Below, one piece after another: positions 16,089 to 25,440 of a stretch of 64,000 nt of DNA. This stretch comes from Marivita sp965656765 (lineage in GTDB: Bacteria; Pseudomonadota; Alphaproteobacteria; Rhodobacterales; Rhodobacteraceae): the NCBI RefSeq assembly GCF_965656765.1, contig NZ_CBFHLV010000011.1, positions 1-64,000 of the forward strand, read 5' to 3'. The translations under genes and the position numbers were made by a program. The notes under the pieces were generated by a model. It was not told the DNA's origin and ran no database searches. It worked only from the letters and a program-made list of their open reading frames with translations. Position 1 is the first letter of the stretch, and the number at the start of each line of letters is the position of its first letter.

Positions 16089-17981
16089 ATGGGTTACAAA
16101 GACGTTTACGAAAGCTGGAAATCCGACCCCGAGGGGTTCTGGATGCAGCAGGCAGAGGCGATTGACTGGGATCAGAAACCCAGCAAGGCGCTCTTCGACC
16201 AAGGCAACGACCTATATGAATGGTATGCCGATGGTCTGACCAACACCTGCTGGAACGCTGTCGACCGCCATGTCGAGGGTGGGCGCGGTGGTCAGGTGGC
16301 GATCATCCATGACAGCCCCATCACCGGCACCCTGCACAAGATCACCTATTCCGAGCTGCGCAACCGCGTCGCCCGTCTGGCTGGAGCACTGCGCGCCAAG
16401 GGGATCGAAAAAGGCGACCGCGTCATTATCTACATGCCGATGGTGCCCGAAGCTTTGGAGGCGATGCTGGCCTGCGCCCGACTGGGGGCCATCCATTCGG
16501 TTGTATTCGGCGGGTTTGCCGCAAACGAATTGGCCGTTCGCATCGACGACGCGAAACCCAAAGCGATCATCGCGGCATCTTGTGGGCTCGAACCAGGGCG
16601 TGTGGTGCACTACAAGCCGCTGCTTGATGGCGCCATCGAATTGGCCACACACAAGCCCGACTTCACCGTCATCTTCCAACGCGAGCAGGAAGTTGCGAAA
16701 CTGAATGACGGTTATGATTTCGACTGGCATGGCTTTCAATATGGTGTTGAGCCGGCTGACTGCGTGCCCGTTGAAGGCAACCACCCGGCCTATATCCTGT
16801 ACACCTCTGGCACCACCGGTGCGCCAAAAGGCGTGATCCGCCATACCGGCGGGCATCTGGTCGCGCTGAACTGGTCGATGAAGAACATCTACAACGTCGA
16901 TCCGGGCGATACGTTCTGGGCTGCGTCTGACGTGGGCTGGGTCGTAGGCCACAGCTATATCTGCTACGCACCTCTGATCCACGGCAACACCACCATCGTG
17001 TTTGAAGGCAAGCCCGTTGGCACGCCAGACGCCGGCACATTCTGGCGGGTGATTTCCGAACACAATGTGCGCAGTTTCTTCACCGCGCCCACCGCGTTCC
17101 GCGCTGTGAAGCGGGACGATCCCAAAGGTGAATTCGTCAAGAAATACGACATTTCTTGCCTGCGCGCGATTTACCTTGCGGGAGAACGCGCTGACCCCGA
17201 CACGATCGAATGGGCGCAGCGCATCAGCGGAAAGCCGATTTACGATCACTGGTGGCAAACCGAAACCGGCTGGACCATCGCCGGAATGCCCGCCGGAATC
17301 GAGGCTCTGCCGGTCAAGATCGGATCACCGTCGGTGCCGATGCCGGGTTATGACGTGCAGATCCTTGATGAGGCTGGCCATCCGATGCCGGCAGGCGAGC
17401 TTGGCGCGATTGCGGTGAAACTGCCCCTGCCCCCGGGCACCTTACCGACGTTGTGGAATGCCGAGGACCGGTTCCGCAAATCCTACCTGTCGCATTTCCC
17501 CGGTTACTACGAGACCGGCGATGCGGGCATGATCGATGAAGATGGATACCTTTATATCATGGCGCGCACTGATGACGTGATCAACGTCGCAGGCCATCGC
17601 CTGTCCACCGGCGGCATGGAAGAGGTGTTGGCGGCGCATCCTGATGTGGCCGAATCCGCAGTCATTGGCGTGACGGATGAGCTTAAGGGTCAGTTGCCGA
17701 TGGGCTTTGTCTGCCTGACCACCGGTGTGAACCGGCCGCATGACGAGATCGTCAAGGAATGCGTCAAGCTGGTGCGCGAAAAGATCGGCCCAGTGGCGGC
17801 CTTCAAGCTGTGCGCGGTGGTGGACCGTTTGCCAAAGACGCGGTCAGGTAAAATTCTGCGCGCCACGATGGTGAAGATTGCAGATAGCGAAGAATTCAAG
17901 CTGCCCGCGACCATCGACGATCCAGCCATTCTGGACGAGATCAAAGTGGCGTTGAAAGCCATGGGGTATGCCAAGGACTAA
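16089..17981 (+). CDS. prpE: propionyl-CoA synthetase (propionate-CoA ligase)
   Basis: Activates propionate to propionyl-CoA via an acyl-AMP intermediate. 630 residues from the ATG at 16089, which has a perfect AAGGAGG eight bases upstream; the longer frame to 15963 is rejected. Acyl-adenylate motifs are present: P-loop YTSGTTGAPKG near residue 238, the VGWVVGHSYI segment, YETGDAG near 476, and the catalytic lysine in RSGKILR near 587. An operator-like array of TTTGCAA motifs precedes it, and an intergenic repeat and a strong bidirectional terminator follow it. Monocistronic. Confidence 0.93.
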   Translation: MGYKDVYESWKSDPEGFWMQQAEAIDWDQKPSKALFDQGNDLYEWYADGLTNTCWNAVDRHVEGGRGGQVAIIHDSPITGTLHKITYSELRNRVARLAGALRAKGIEKGDRVIIYMPMVPEALEAMLACARLGAIHSVVFGGFAANELAVRIDDAKPKAIIAASCGLEPGRVVHYKPLLDGAIELATHKPDFTVIFQREQEVAKLNDGYDFDWHGFQYGVEPADCVPVEGNHPAYILYTSGTTGAPKGVIRHTGGHLVALNWSMKNIYNVDPGDTFWAASDVGWVVGHSYICYAPLIHGNTTIVFEGKPVGTPDAGTFWRVISEHNVRSFFTAPTAFRAVKRDDPKGEFVKKYDISCLRAIYLAGERADPDTIEWAQRISGKPIYDHWWQTETGWTIAGMPAGIEALPVKIGSPSVPMPGYDVQILDEAGHPMPAGELGAIAVKLPLPPGTLPTLWNAEDRFRKSYLSHFPGYYETGDAGMIDEDGYLYIMARTDDVINVAGHRLSTGGMEEVLAAHPDVAESAVIGVTDELKGQLPMGFVCLTTGVNRPHDEIVKECVKLVREKIGPVAAFKLCAVVDRLPKTRSGKILRATMVKIADSEEFKLPATIDDPAILDEIKVALKAMGYAKD

Positions 17982-17993
17982 CCTGGGGCGTGG

Positions 17994-18056
17994 ACGCGCC
18001 TGTGGCGCGTTTGAGGGCTCTGGCCTCAAACCCCGAAGTATATTCCGGCAAAATAG
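17994..18056. repeat. bipartite intergenic palindromic repeat, copy 1
   Basis: Stem ACGCGCC-TGT-GGCGCGT, then stem TTTGAGG/CCTCAAA around GCTCTGG, then the tail CCCCGAAGTATATTCC. The same order of parts (stem with TGY loop, second stem, CCCCGARGTAT tail) recurs at 46211-46270. Similar elements are common between genes of roseobacters. Confidence 0.6.
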
Positions 18057-18079
18057 ATCAAGTTCGGTCTCAAAATAAA

Positions 18080-18114
18080 AAAGGGCGCTGTGTTAAACAG
18101 CGCCCTTTCTTTTT
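18080..18114. terminator. bidirectional Rho-independent terminator
   Basis: Stem AAAGGGCGCTGT/ACAGCGCCCTTT with loop GTTAA, flanked by A-run on the left and T-run on the right, between convergent prpE and the DegP-type protease gene. Confidence 0.9.
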
Positions 18115-18129
18115 GAGTAAGCGAGTACC

Positions 18130-19599
18130 TTAGTTGTCGTCTTGGATGCTGAGCGCGACAAAGCGTGGATCGCCAGCGCGGCGGACAAGAAGCAGGATCG
18201 ATTTGCGGCCTGCCTCTTGAGCCTCGCTGATACGCTCTTCCAGATCGGTCAAAGCCAACACTTGAGCCTGACCGGCTTCGGTGATGACGTCACCCGCGCG
18301 CAGGCCTTTCTCAAAAGCTTCGGAGGTCTCATCAACATCCATGACCGCGAGACCTTTGGCGCTTTCGGGCAGTTCAAGCTGTTCGCGGATTTCGGCGGTC
18401 AACGGGCTGAGAGTCAGTCCCATCAGGTCCATCGACATCGGGGCCTCTTCCTCTTCGGGGCCAGGCTGCGATGCAGGTACAGCGCTTTCGGCTTCTTCAC
18501 GACGACCCAAGGTCACCAGAAGGGTTTGGGTTGCACCGTCACGATTGACCACAACGCGGACCGCTTTGCCGACTTGGGTGTTGCCGACCTGGCGGACAAG
18601 CCCACGGGTGTCTTCAACCTCGCGACCGTCAAAGCTGACGATCACGTCACCGGCCTGCATACCCGCTTCCATGGCCGGGCCTTCCGGCACGTCGGAGACC
18701 AGCGCACCTTTGGCGGCGGCCAGACCCAGCGCTTCGGCAACGTCGTCGGTCACGTCCTGAATGCGCACGCCCAACCAGCCACGGCGGGTTTCGCCAAATT
18801 CCTGCAGTTGATCGACCACGCGGGTCACGACATTGGACGCCATCGAAAAACCGATGCCGATGGAGCCGCCATTGGGCGACAGGATCGCGGTGTTCACGCC
18901 AATGACATCGCCATCCATATTAAAGAGTGGACCACCAGAATTACCCCGGTTGATCGCGGCGTCAGTCTGAATGTAGTCGTCATAGGTACCGCTAAGCGCA
19001 CGGTTGCGTGCGGACACGATGCCAGCAGAGACCGAGAAGCCCTGCCCCAGCGGGTTGCCCATCGCCATCACCCAGTCACCCACACGGGCGGTGTCGCTGT
19101 CGCCAAAATTGACGAATTGCAACGGTGTTTCACTTTCCACTTTGAGCAGCGCGATATCGGTGTTCGGGTCTGTGCCGACAATTTCGGCGGGCAGCTCAAA
19201 CCCTTCGAAAAATTCGATCATGATTTCATCCGCGCCTTCGATGACGTGGTTGTTGGTCACGATGAATCCGTCTTCCGAAATTACGAAACCCGAACCAAGC
19301 GCGGACGAGCGGCGCGGGCGGTCGCCCTGACCGTTACGGTCTTGGAATTCACGAAAGAAATCCTCGAAAGGCGAGCCTTCGGGGACAATGCCTTGCGGGC
19401 CGGTGCGGCCTGCGACGGTGGTCGATGTGGTGATGTTCACAACAGATGGGCTGATTTTCTCTGCGAGGTTCGCAAAGCTTTCCTGCGACTGGGCCATCAG
19501 CGACTGCGCGACTATGAGGATCATAGACAGCGACGTCAGCCAGAACATGCGCAACGGCGTGCTTTGATCCCGTTCGATTACTTTTGCCTGTGAGGTCAA
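18130..19599 (-). CDS. DegP/MucD-type periplasmic serine protease
   Basis: Protein quality-control protease and chaperone of the HtrA family. I place the start at TTG 19599 because AAGGAG stands six bases upstream; an ATG at 19641 would add 14 residues and has no such site. From this start (489 aa): a signal segment near residues 18-36 (FWLTSLSMILIVAQSLMA), the trypsin-like domain with His118, Asp148 and Ser221 (RGNSGGP), PDZ1 about 270-365 and PDZ2 about 395-485. Convergent with prpE across a shared terminator. An acidic linker EEEEAP separates the PDZ domains. Confidence 0.93.
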   Translation of the reverse strand: MTSQAKVIERDQSTPLRMFWLTSLSMILIVAQSLMAQSQESFANLAEKISPSVVNITTSTTVAGRTGPQGIVPEGSPFEDFFREFQDRNGQGDRPRRSSALGSGFVISEDGFIVTNNHVIEGADEIMIEFFEGFELPAEIVGTDPNTDIALLKVESETPLQFVNFGDSDTARVGDWVMAMGNPLGQGFSVSAGIVSARNRALSGTYDDYIQTDAAINRGNSGGPLFNMDGDVIGVNTAILSPNGGSIGIGFSMASNVVTRVVDQLQEFGETRRGWLGVRIQDVTDDVAEALGLAAAKGALVSDVPEGPAMEAGMQAGDVIVSFDGREVEDTRGLVRQVGNTQVGKAVRVVVNRDGATQTLLVTLGRREEAESAVPASQPGPEEEEAPMSMDLMGLTLSPLTAEIREQLELPESAKGLAVMDVDETSEAFEKGLRAGDVITEAGQAQVLALTDLEERISEAQEAGRKSILLLVRRAGDPRFVALSIQDDN

Positions 19600-19751
19600 G
19601 GGAAACTCCTTCGTCTTTGGTGCGGATGCATCGTCCGGCACCTGCCTTGCATGTCAGTAATGTAGGTGCGCGGGCGCAACACGCAAACAGGAATACTGTA
19701 GCTCAAGCTTATGTGACTTGATCGTGACGTGACCCCAAGGAACCGGGACGC

Positions 19752-19943
19752 TCAAAAGCCCTGCAATATCCACAGCATGGCAACCCCGGCTGCGATTGCA
19801 GACACACCAATTAATCTTCTAAGATCAAGCGGCATTGCGCGCATGGCCTCGAGCATGCGTTCGATAAGCGAAGGGGCCAGCGCATAGGCCAGCCCCTCGA
19901 TAATCAGAACCATTGCAATCCCCGTGAGGATTGTCTGGGTCAA
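19752..19943 (-). CDS. DUF2065 (YjeT-like) small membrane protein
   Basis: 63 residues with two membrane helices (about 5-25 and 42-60) around a short positively charged segment, typical of DUF2065/YjeT. The family commonly follows hflC; here its start overlaps the hflC stop in an ATGA junction, so it belongs to the hflK-hflC operon. Function is unknown; the context suggests a link with the FtsH-HflKC membrane complex. Confidence 0.85.
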   Translation of the reverse strand: MTQTILTGIAMVLIIEGLAYALAPSLIERMLEAMRAMPLDLRRLIGVSAIAAGVAMLWILQGF

Positions 19944-20893
19944 TTTCCGGCTCCTGTGCCGGTGTCCGCAGCAGGAGCCTCTGGCACAGCGATGCGCGCA
20001 GCGTCAGTGGCGGAGATTCCGCCGCCCGAACCCTCGGCGGACTTCAGGTAATTGAAGAACTCGCTATCCGGCGCCATCACAAAGGTAGAATTCTCGCCCT
20101 GCAAAGCCCGCTGGTACGCGGTCAAAGAGCGGTAGAATTCAAAGAACTCTGCATCTTGGCTAAAGGCAGTAGCAAAGATGTTGTTCCGGCGGGCGTCAGC
20201 TTCACCTCGGATAATCTCGGCCTGACGGTTCGCATCCGAGACAAGCTCAACCACGGTACGGTCAGCTTGCGCACGAATACGCTGGGCTGCTTCGTTACCA
20301 CGTGCACGTTCATCCGTTGCTTCGCGTTCACGTTCCGCACGCATCCTGCCAAAGGTCGCATCAAGGTTTTCCGCCGGAAGGTCGGTCCGCTTGAGACGTA
20401 CGTCGACAATTTCGAGGCCAAGCGCCTCGGCTTGTTCGATGGCACCATTTCGAATGCGCAGCATCAGCGCGGCACGGTCAACGCTGAGGATATCGTTGGA
20501 CGACACCGAACCCAGGATTTCCCGTGTTTCGGAGCGCAGGATCGAATCCAAGCGGCTTTCTGCGGCAGGGATACCACCCACACCAACGGCTTGTCGGAAC
20601 TGGTTTACATCAACGATCCGGTAACGCGCGAACGCATCGACAACCAGACGACGGTCATCAAGCGGTGTGATTTCTAGTGGATCAATGTCGCGGCTCAGGA
20701 TGCGGTCATCATAGCGGACCACTTCTTGGATAAGCGGGATCTTAAACGCTAGACCAGGCTCTTCCTGAACAGACACGACACGACCGAACTGAAGCACCAG
20801 CGCGTTTTCGCGTTCATCCACGATAAACACCGATGACAGCAGACCAGCCACAGCCAGAACCAAGACTGGCAGAAGGTACGTTGTTTTACGCAT
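19940..20893 (-). CDS. hflC: HflC, SPFH-domain regulator of FtsH
   Basis: 317 residues: one N-terminal membrane anchor (about 5-25), then an SPFH/band 7 domain in the periplasm (DERENALVLQFGRVVSVQEE near residue 26) and a long helical region rich in glutamate, arginine and alanine. With HflK it forms the large cage that surrounds and restrains the FtsH protease in the inner membrane. Start codon overlaps the hflK stop (TAATG). Tail is rich in alanine, proline and glycine. Confidence 0.95.
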   Translation of the reverse strand: MRKTTYLLPVLVLAVAGLLSSVFIVDERENALVLQFGRVVSVQEEPGLAFKIPLIQEVVRYDDRILSRDIDPLEITPLDDRRLVVDAFARYRIVDVNQFRQAVGVGGIPAAESRLDSILRSETREILGSVSSNDILSVDRAALMLRIRNGAIEQAEALGLEIVDVRLKRTDLPAENLDATFGRMRAEREREATDERARGNEAAQRIRAQADRTVVELVSDANRQAEIIRGEADARRNNIFATAFSQDAEFFEFYRSLTAYQRALQGENSTFVMAPDSEFFNYLKSAEGSGGGISATDAARIAVPEAPAADTGTGAGN

Positions 20894-22062
20894 TAGTTTG
20901 ACCCTCCGCTTGTCGTGTTGCGACGCAGCTCATTGAGCGGCAGGTAGGGCACAACGCCGTTACTTCCGCCGCCTTGGCCGTTTTCGTCAAGAATGATCTT
21001 GTCCACGCGGCCAAGTACCTCTTCCATGGTTTCAAGATATAGACGCTTGCGCGTCACTTCGGGTGCAAGCTCGTATTCGCCAAGAACGGCGAGGAAACGG
21101 CTTGCTTCACCTTCAGCTTCGTTCACGACGCGCGCGCGATACCCTTCGGCCTCTTCAAGCACCTGAGCGGATTCACCACGGGCTTCAGCCAGCACACGGT
21201 TGGCATAGGCGTCAGCCACGTTGCGCAGACGGTCACGTTCCTGTTCCGCAGCCTGAACGTCGCGGAACGCCGCGATCACCGGCTCGGGAGGGTCGGCCTT
21301 GTCAAAGTTCACACGGATGATCGTTACACCGGAATCGTAGCTGTCGAGTGTCGACTGGATCAGGTCCTGCAGACGCGTCGCAATCGCCCCCCGGTCCCGG
21401 TTGAGGATCGGGGCGAGGTCGGATTGTGCGATAATCTCGCGCATCGCGGATTCGCTGACCGCACGGATCGTCGGGCGCGGGTCGCGCAGGTTAAAGAGAT
21501 ATTTTGCCGGGTCATTGATGTTCCAGACAACCTGGAAATCGATATCGACGATGTTTTCGTCCCCGGTCAGCATCAGGCCTGCATCAGAGCCACGCGCACC
21601 CACACCGATATCTTCGGTTTGTTCGCGGGTCACTGGCAGGATTTCTGCCGTGACAACAGGCCAAGGCGCAAAGTTCAGGCCCGGATTACCGGTGGCATAG
21701 TATTCGCCAAGGAACAATTCCACAGACTGTTCTTCCGGCTGCACCCGGTAAAAGCTTGAAAACGCCCAAAGCGCCGCCACTGCAAGAATACCAAGGCCAA
21801 CGGTGCCACGGGTAAATTTGAAACCGTCGCCGCCATCGCCGCCGCCGGATCCGTTCATTCCGCCGCCGCCGCGACCGCCCATGAGAACGCGCAGACGTTC
21901 CTGCCCTTTCTTCATCAGCTCGTCGATTTCGGGTATCTGCGGTTGGTTGTCGTCACCTGGGCGACGTCCGCCACCATTGTTGCCGCCGCGCGGGCGATCA
22001 TCGCCACGGTCTCCACCGTTGTTACCGCCGCCGCCCCATGGGCCGCCACTGTTACCTGCCAT
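20893..22062 (-). CDS. hflK: HflK, SPFH-domain regulator of FtsH
   Basis: 389 residues. The first 80 are cytosolic and extremely rich in glycine, asparagine and arginine (GGP, GGGNNGG, RGG runs), as is typical of HflK; then come one membrane helix (about 88-106), the SPFH domain with VQPEEQSVELFLGEY and a long helical segment. Partner of HflC, encoded next with a one-base overlap. Heads the operon hflK-hflC-DUF2065; glutathione reductase lies 68 bp upstream on the same strand. Confidence 0.95.
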   Translation of the reverse strand: MAGNSGGPWGGGGNNGGDRGDDRPRGGNNGGGRRPGDDNQPQIPEIDELMKKGQERLRVLMGGRGGGGMNGSGGGDGGDGFKFTRGTVGLGILAVAALWAFSSFYRVQPEEQSVELFLGEYYATGNPGLNFAPWPVVTAEILPVTREQTEDIGVGARGSDAGLMLTGDENIVDIDFQVVWNINDPAKYLFNLRDPRPTIRAVSESAMREIIAQSDLAPILNRDRGAIATRLQDLIQSTLDSYDSGVTIIRVNFDKADPPEPVIAAFRDVQAAEQERDRLRNVADAYANRVLAEARGESAQVLEEAEGYRARVVNEAEGEASRFLAVLGEYELAPEVTRKRLYLETMEEVLGRVDKIILDENGQGGGSNGVVPYLPLNELRRNTTSGGSN

Positions 22063-22130
22063 CTGGTCTTTTCCCCTCTCGGAACATTCCGTCTTTCATC
22101 TCATCATACCTGTGGGCAAAGCTTGAAAAT

Positions 22131-23573
22131 TCAAGCCGTGCGCATTGGTTTGCGCATTGTCACAATTTCTTCCGACATGGTGGGGTGAACCGCAACCGTT
22201 CGGTCGAAATCTTCTTTTGTAGCACCCATTTTGATCGCAATGCCTGCAAGCTGGATCATTTCGCCCGCGCCGGGCGCGACGATGTGACAGCCCAGAACCT
22301 TGCGGCTTTCCTGACTGACGATCAGTTTCATGAGCACACAGCCAGGTTTGTCGGCAAACGCGGACTGCATCGGGCGGAACGAGGCGCAGTAAACCTCGAT
22401 CGGCTCTTGATCGCGTGCCTGTTCTTCGGTCAGGCCCACAGTGCCAAGCTCTGGCTGGGTGAAAACTGCTGACGGGATCAGGTCGTGATCAACAGGGGTC
22501 GGGTTGCCGTTGAAAACGGTTTCGACAAACGCCATGCCTTCGCGGATCGCGACGGGCGTCAGGTTCACTCGGTCCGTCACATCCCCAATGGCATACACCG
22601 ATGGCACTTTGGTCTGGCTGTATTCATCCACTTCAACTGCGCCACTACGGCCCAGCGTGACGCCTGCATCTTCAAGACCCATGTCATCGCTATTGGGGCG
22701 ACGCCCAGTGGCGAACAGCACCTGATCGAAAACTTTGACATGTCCATTGGTGGATTTCACCTTGAGCGGGCCCTCTTGGGGCGCGTCCTTGGCGGGCATC
22801 GCGTATTGCGTTGCCTCGACCGGCGCATTGAGGCCGTCATCATCTTGTTCGCCGCGGTAGCAATCCATTTCGACGATATTGGTGCCTGTGTGCAGATCAA
22901 CGCCGATTTCACGCATGGATTCTGCAATGAGGCCTCGCGCCTCTTCATCAAAGCCGCGCAAAATCTGTGCGCCGCGATAGTATTGCGTGACCTCGACACC
23001 CAGCCCGGCCAGAATGCACGCGAATTCACACGCAATGTAGCCGCCACCAATGATGAGAATGGATTTGGGGAGGGTTTCCAAATGGAAAATGTCGTCCGAC
23101 ACGATCCCCAGATGCGCATTTGGCAAATCGGGACGCACCGGGCGCCCGCCTGTTGCGACCAAAATATGCTTGGCTGTGAACGTCTCACCTGTGGACAGTT
23201 CGACCGTGTGAGGGTCTTTAAGCCGCGCGCGGGCGTCGAATGTCGTGACACCTGATCCAGCTAAAAGTTTGCGATAAACCCCTTCCAGCCGGTCCAATTC
23301 GTTGTTCAGATGACCGGAGAATGTGTTCCAGTCAAACCCATTGTTCTTCATGTCCCAGCCGTAATGCGTGGCCTCTTCGACCATACCGCCATAACCACTT
23401 GCGAAGACCATAAGCTTTTTGGGCACACATCCACGGATCACGCAGGTGCCGCCATACCTGTCTTCTTCGGCCAGTGCGACCTTGGCGCCGGCTTCGCCAG
23501 CGGCCACACGTGCTGCGCGGACGCCGCCAGAACCACCGCCAATCACAAAGAGATCGTAGTCGAATGCGCTCAT
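22131..23573 (-). CDS. gor: glutathione-disulfide reductase
   Basis: NADPH-dependent FAD enzyme that reduces oxidised glutathione in the cytoplasm. 480 residues: FAD-binding VIGGGSGGVRAARVAA at the N terminus, the redox-active pair C44 and C49 in GGTCVIRGCVPKK, the NADPH-binding IGGGYIACEFACILAGLG about residue 175 and the dimer-interface VAVHPTMSEE with the catalytic His near the C terminus. About 25 residues (roughly 245-285, acidic and proline-rich) are inserted relative to the 450-residue enzyme of E. coli. Start ATG 23573. Confidence 0.92.
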   Translation of the reverse strand: MSAFDYDLFVIGGGSGGVRAARVAAGEAGAKVALAEEDRYGGTCVIRGCVPKKLMVFASGYGGMVEEATHYGWDMKNNGFDWNTFSGHLNNELDRLEGVYRKLLAGSGVTTFDARARLKDPHTVELSTGETFTAKHILVATGGRPVRPDLPNAHLGIVSDDIFHLETLPKSILIIGGGYIACEFACILAGLGVEVTQYYRGAQILRGFDEEARGLIAESMREIGVDLHTGTNIVEMDCYRGEQDDDGLNAPVEATQYAMPAKDAPQEGPLKVKSTNGHVKVFDQVLFATGRRPNSDDMGLEDAGVTLGRSGAVEVDEYSQTKVPSVYAIGDVTDRVNLTPVAIREGMAFVETVFNGNPTPVDHDLIPSAVFTQPELGTVGLTEEQARDQEPIEVYCASFRPMQSAFADKPGCVLMKLIVSQESRKVLGCHIVAPGAGEMIQLAGIAIKMGATKEDFDRTVAVHPTMSEEIVTMRKPMRTA

Positions 23574-23711
23574 GGTCGGCTCCTGTTGTTTGCGCGCGAA
23601 TGTATTTCATATGGTGACAGGGAAGGCCAGAGAGGCCGTATCGCGATTGATCAGTGACGTTGTTAGACATGCCTTTTTTGCCTAGGATTTTTTGCGAACG
23701 AGGCGATTGCG

Positions 23712-24182
23712 ATGAAACGTGACAGTTCCAACACCCCGATAATGCTGCGCCCCGCAAAGACTGACGATGTGCCGGGCATCAAATCCTGCGCGCAAGCGGC
23801 CTATTCGGTGTATGTCCCAATGATCGGGCGTGAACCTGCACCGATGGCGGCCGATTTCGCATCACAGATCGCCCAGAACTGGGTTTGGGTCGCGGCCTGC
23901 GGGACGGATGTTGCAGGGTACATTGTTTGTTACCCCCGCGACGCAGATATGTTTTTAGAAAACGTTGCCGTTCATCCCGGCTTTCATGGCCAAGGGATCG
24001 GGCGCCGATTGATAGGATTTTGCGAGGACCGAGCGCGGGATTTGGGCTTTGGCACTGTTCGGCTGTATACAAACGCTAAGATGGAAGCGAACCTGACGCT
24101 TTACCCGTGCCTGGGATATGTGCAGACCGACCGCCGGATCGAAGACGGTTTTGATCGCGTATATTTCGAAAAGGCGCTGTGA
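23712..24182 (+). CDS. GNAT family N-acetyltransferase
   Basis: 156-residue cytoplasmic acetyltransferase with the acetyl-CoA-binding signature VHPGFHGQGIGRRLIGF near residue 92 and a following ARDLGFGTVRLYTNAKM strand/helix. Similar small GNATs acetylate amino groups of metabolites or proteins; substrate unknown. Divergent from gor (138 bp between) and convergent with rpiA, whose stop is 9 bp away. Confidence 0.85.
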   Translation: MKRDSSNTPIMLRPAKTDDVPGIKSCAQAAYSVYVPMIGREPAPMAADFASQIAQNWVWVAACGTDVAGYIVCYPRDADMFLENVAVHPGFHGQGIGRRLIGFCEDRARDLGFGTVRLYTNAKMEANLTLYPCLGYVQTDRRIEDGFDRVYFEKAL

Positions 24183-24191
24183 CGCGCCGCG

Positions 24192-24974
24192 TCAGATGTC
24201 AGAAAACAAGTTATCGGACTCGACCATGTTGATGTGATCTTGGCTGACCGTGCCTTCGTTGATGTCGCGGGTTTCTACGCGGCCATCGCTGTAGCCGATG
24301 ATCACCTTGTCGCACAGATCGACGAAAAGCCCGTTTTCGACCACACCCGGCATTTGGTTCAGCGCCATCGCAAGCTGGCGCGCATTGCCGATCCGACTGA
24401 GGTGCAGGTCAAGAATATGGTTGCCCTCATCCGTGATGAAGGGCTTTCCATTGTTCATACGCAGAGTGATCCGACGGCCCATGACGTCAGCAGAGACCAG
24501 CAGTTCTTCGACCAGCATCTGCGTCGTGGTCCAGCCAAAACGGATCACTTCGATTGGCAAAGGAAACGCGCCCAGTGTTCCGACCTCTTTCGCGGCGTCG
24601 GCGATCACAACAACTTCTTCACTCGCGGCTGCGACAATCTTTTCCTGCAACAGTGCGCCACCGCCACCCTTGATGAGGTTCAGTTCGCCATCAAATTCGT
24701 CAGCCCCGTCGATTGTGATGTTAAGCGTTCCGGCCTCATCAAGAGAGATCACCTCAATCCCTACATCGCGGGCAAGTTGCGCTGTGCGGGACGATGTCGG
24801 TACACCTTTGATGCGCAAGCCTTCGTCGCGGACCCGGTCCCCAAGATGGCGCACCAGCCATGCAGCGGTCGACCCTGTCCCCAGGCCAACGCGCATGCCA
24901 TCTTCGACCATGTCGGCCGCGTGTTTCGCGGCAACAAACTTAGCCTTGTCGATGGGCGACAATTCTCCGGTCAT
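24192..24974 (-). CDS. rpiA: ribose-5-phosphate isomerase A
   Basis: Interconverts ribose-5-phosphate and ribulose-5-phosphate in the pentose phosphate pathway. 260 residues from the ATG at 24974, which has AAGGAG seven bases upstream; the longer frame to 25019 is not needed. Motifs: GLGTGSTAAWLV near residue 28, DGADEFDGELNLIKGGGGAL near 97-116, and a C-terminal extension of about 30 residues beyond the usual 220-230, rich in acidic residues, which is common in this bacterial group. Confidence 0.94.
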   Translation of the reverse strand: MTGELSPIDKAKFVAAKHAADMVEDGMRVGLGTGSTAAWLVRHLGDRVRDEGLRIKGVPTSSRTAQLARDVGIEVISLDEAGTLNITIDGADEFDGELNLIKGGGGALLQEKIVAAASEEVVVIADAAKEVGTLGAFPLPIEVIRFGWTTTQMLVEELLVSADVMGRRITLRMNNGKPFITDEGNHILDLHLSRIGNARQLAMALNQMPGVVENGLFVDLCDKVIIGYSDGRVETRDINEGTVSQDHINMVESDNLFSDI

Positions 24975-25105
24975 GGGGTAGCTCCTTGGGCAGACATGCC
25001 CCGTCTTATAGGACGTCACGCCTAAAGGAGCGAGACCGAATTCGCGTCACGCAATGACGAAAAATGGCTTGATCAGTGTGCGCATCGTCAGGCAATGATC
25101 TTTGC

Positions 25106-25282
25106 TTAACGCTCAACCTCAGCCGGGTTGGTCAGAGGCGTTGGCGGCAGTGGCAAGGTTTCCACTACCGGAATCGGTGGAAACTGCACCGGATAGGCCA
25201 TCGCCATGCGTGGCACAAACGCCCATGCGAGAATCGTCAGCGCAGCGCCAAACCACGCAAGTTTGTTGATATTCGTGGTCAT
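25106..25282 (-). CDS. small exported proline-rich protein (58 aa)
   Basis: Probably starts at the second of two close ATGs (25282), which AAAGGA precedes by five bases. The product has a lysine start, a hydrophobic segment (about 8-28) ending AMAYP, then a proline-rich tail (FPPIPVVETLPLPPTPLTNP). It could be exported after cleavage at AMA or stay anchored by its single helix. I do not recognise a family. Spaced 131 bp upstream of the rpiA start, same strand. Confidence 0.45.
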   Translation of the reverse strand: MTTNINKLAWFGAALTILAWAFVPRMAMAYPVQFPPIPVVETLPLPPTPLTNPAEVER

Positions 25283-25440
25283 AGTCATCCTTTCACGGTT
25301 GGGTCACCGACATCTTGCATGTGACGTGCCAACACCCTGCCCCTTGGTGGGTAAAGACGCGGTTAAGCGCATCGTTTTTTCACTGTCACGCGCCGCTTTC
25401 GCGACGTTTAAGTCTTGTGGGCCACTGTAGAGGTGACGGT

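Noticed and set aside
18142..19593. Long plus-strand frame opposite the DegP-type protease
   Set aside because: Antisense shadow caused by GC-rich third positions; histidine- and arginine-rich without domain signature.
23712..24182. GNAT gene as part of an rpiA operon
   Set aside because: The two are on opposite strands and converge with 9 bp between them.
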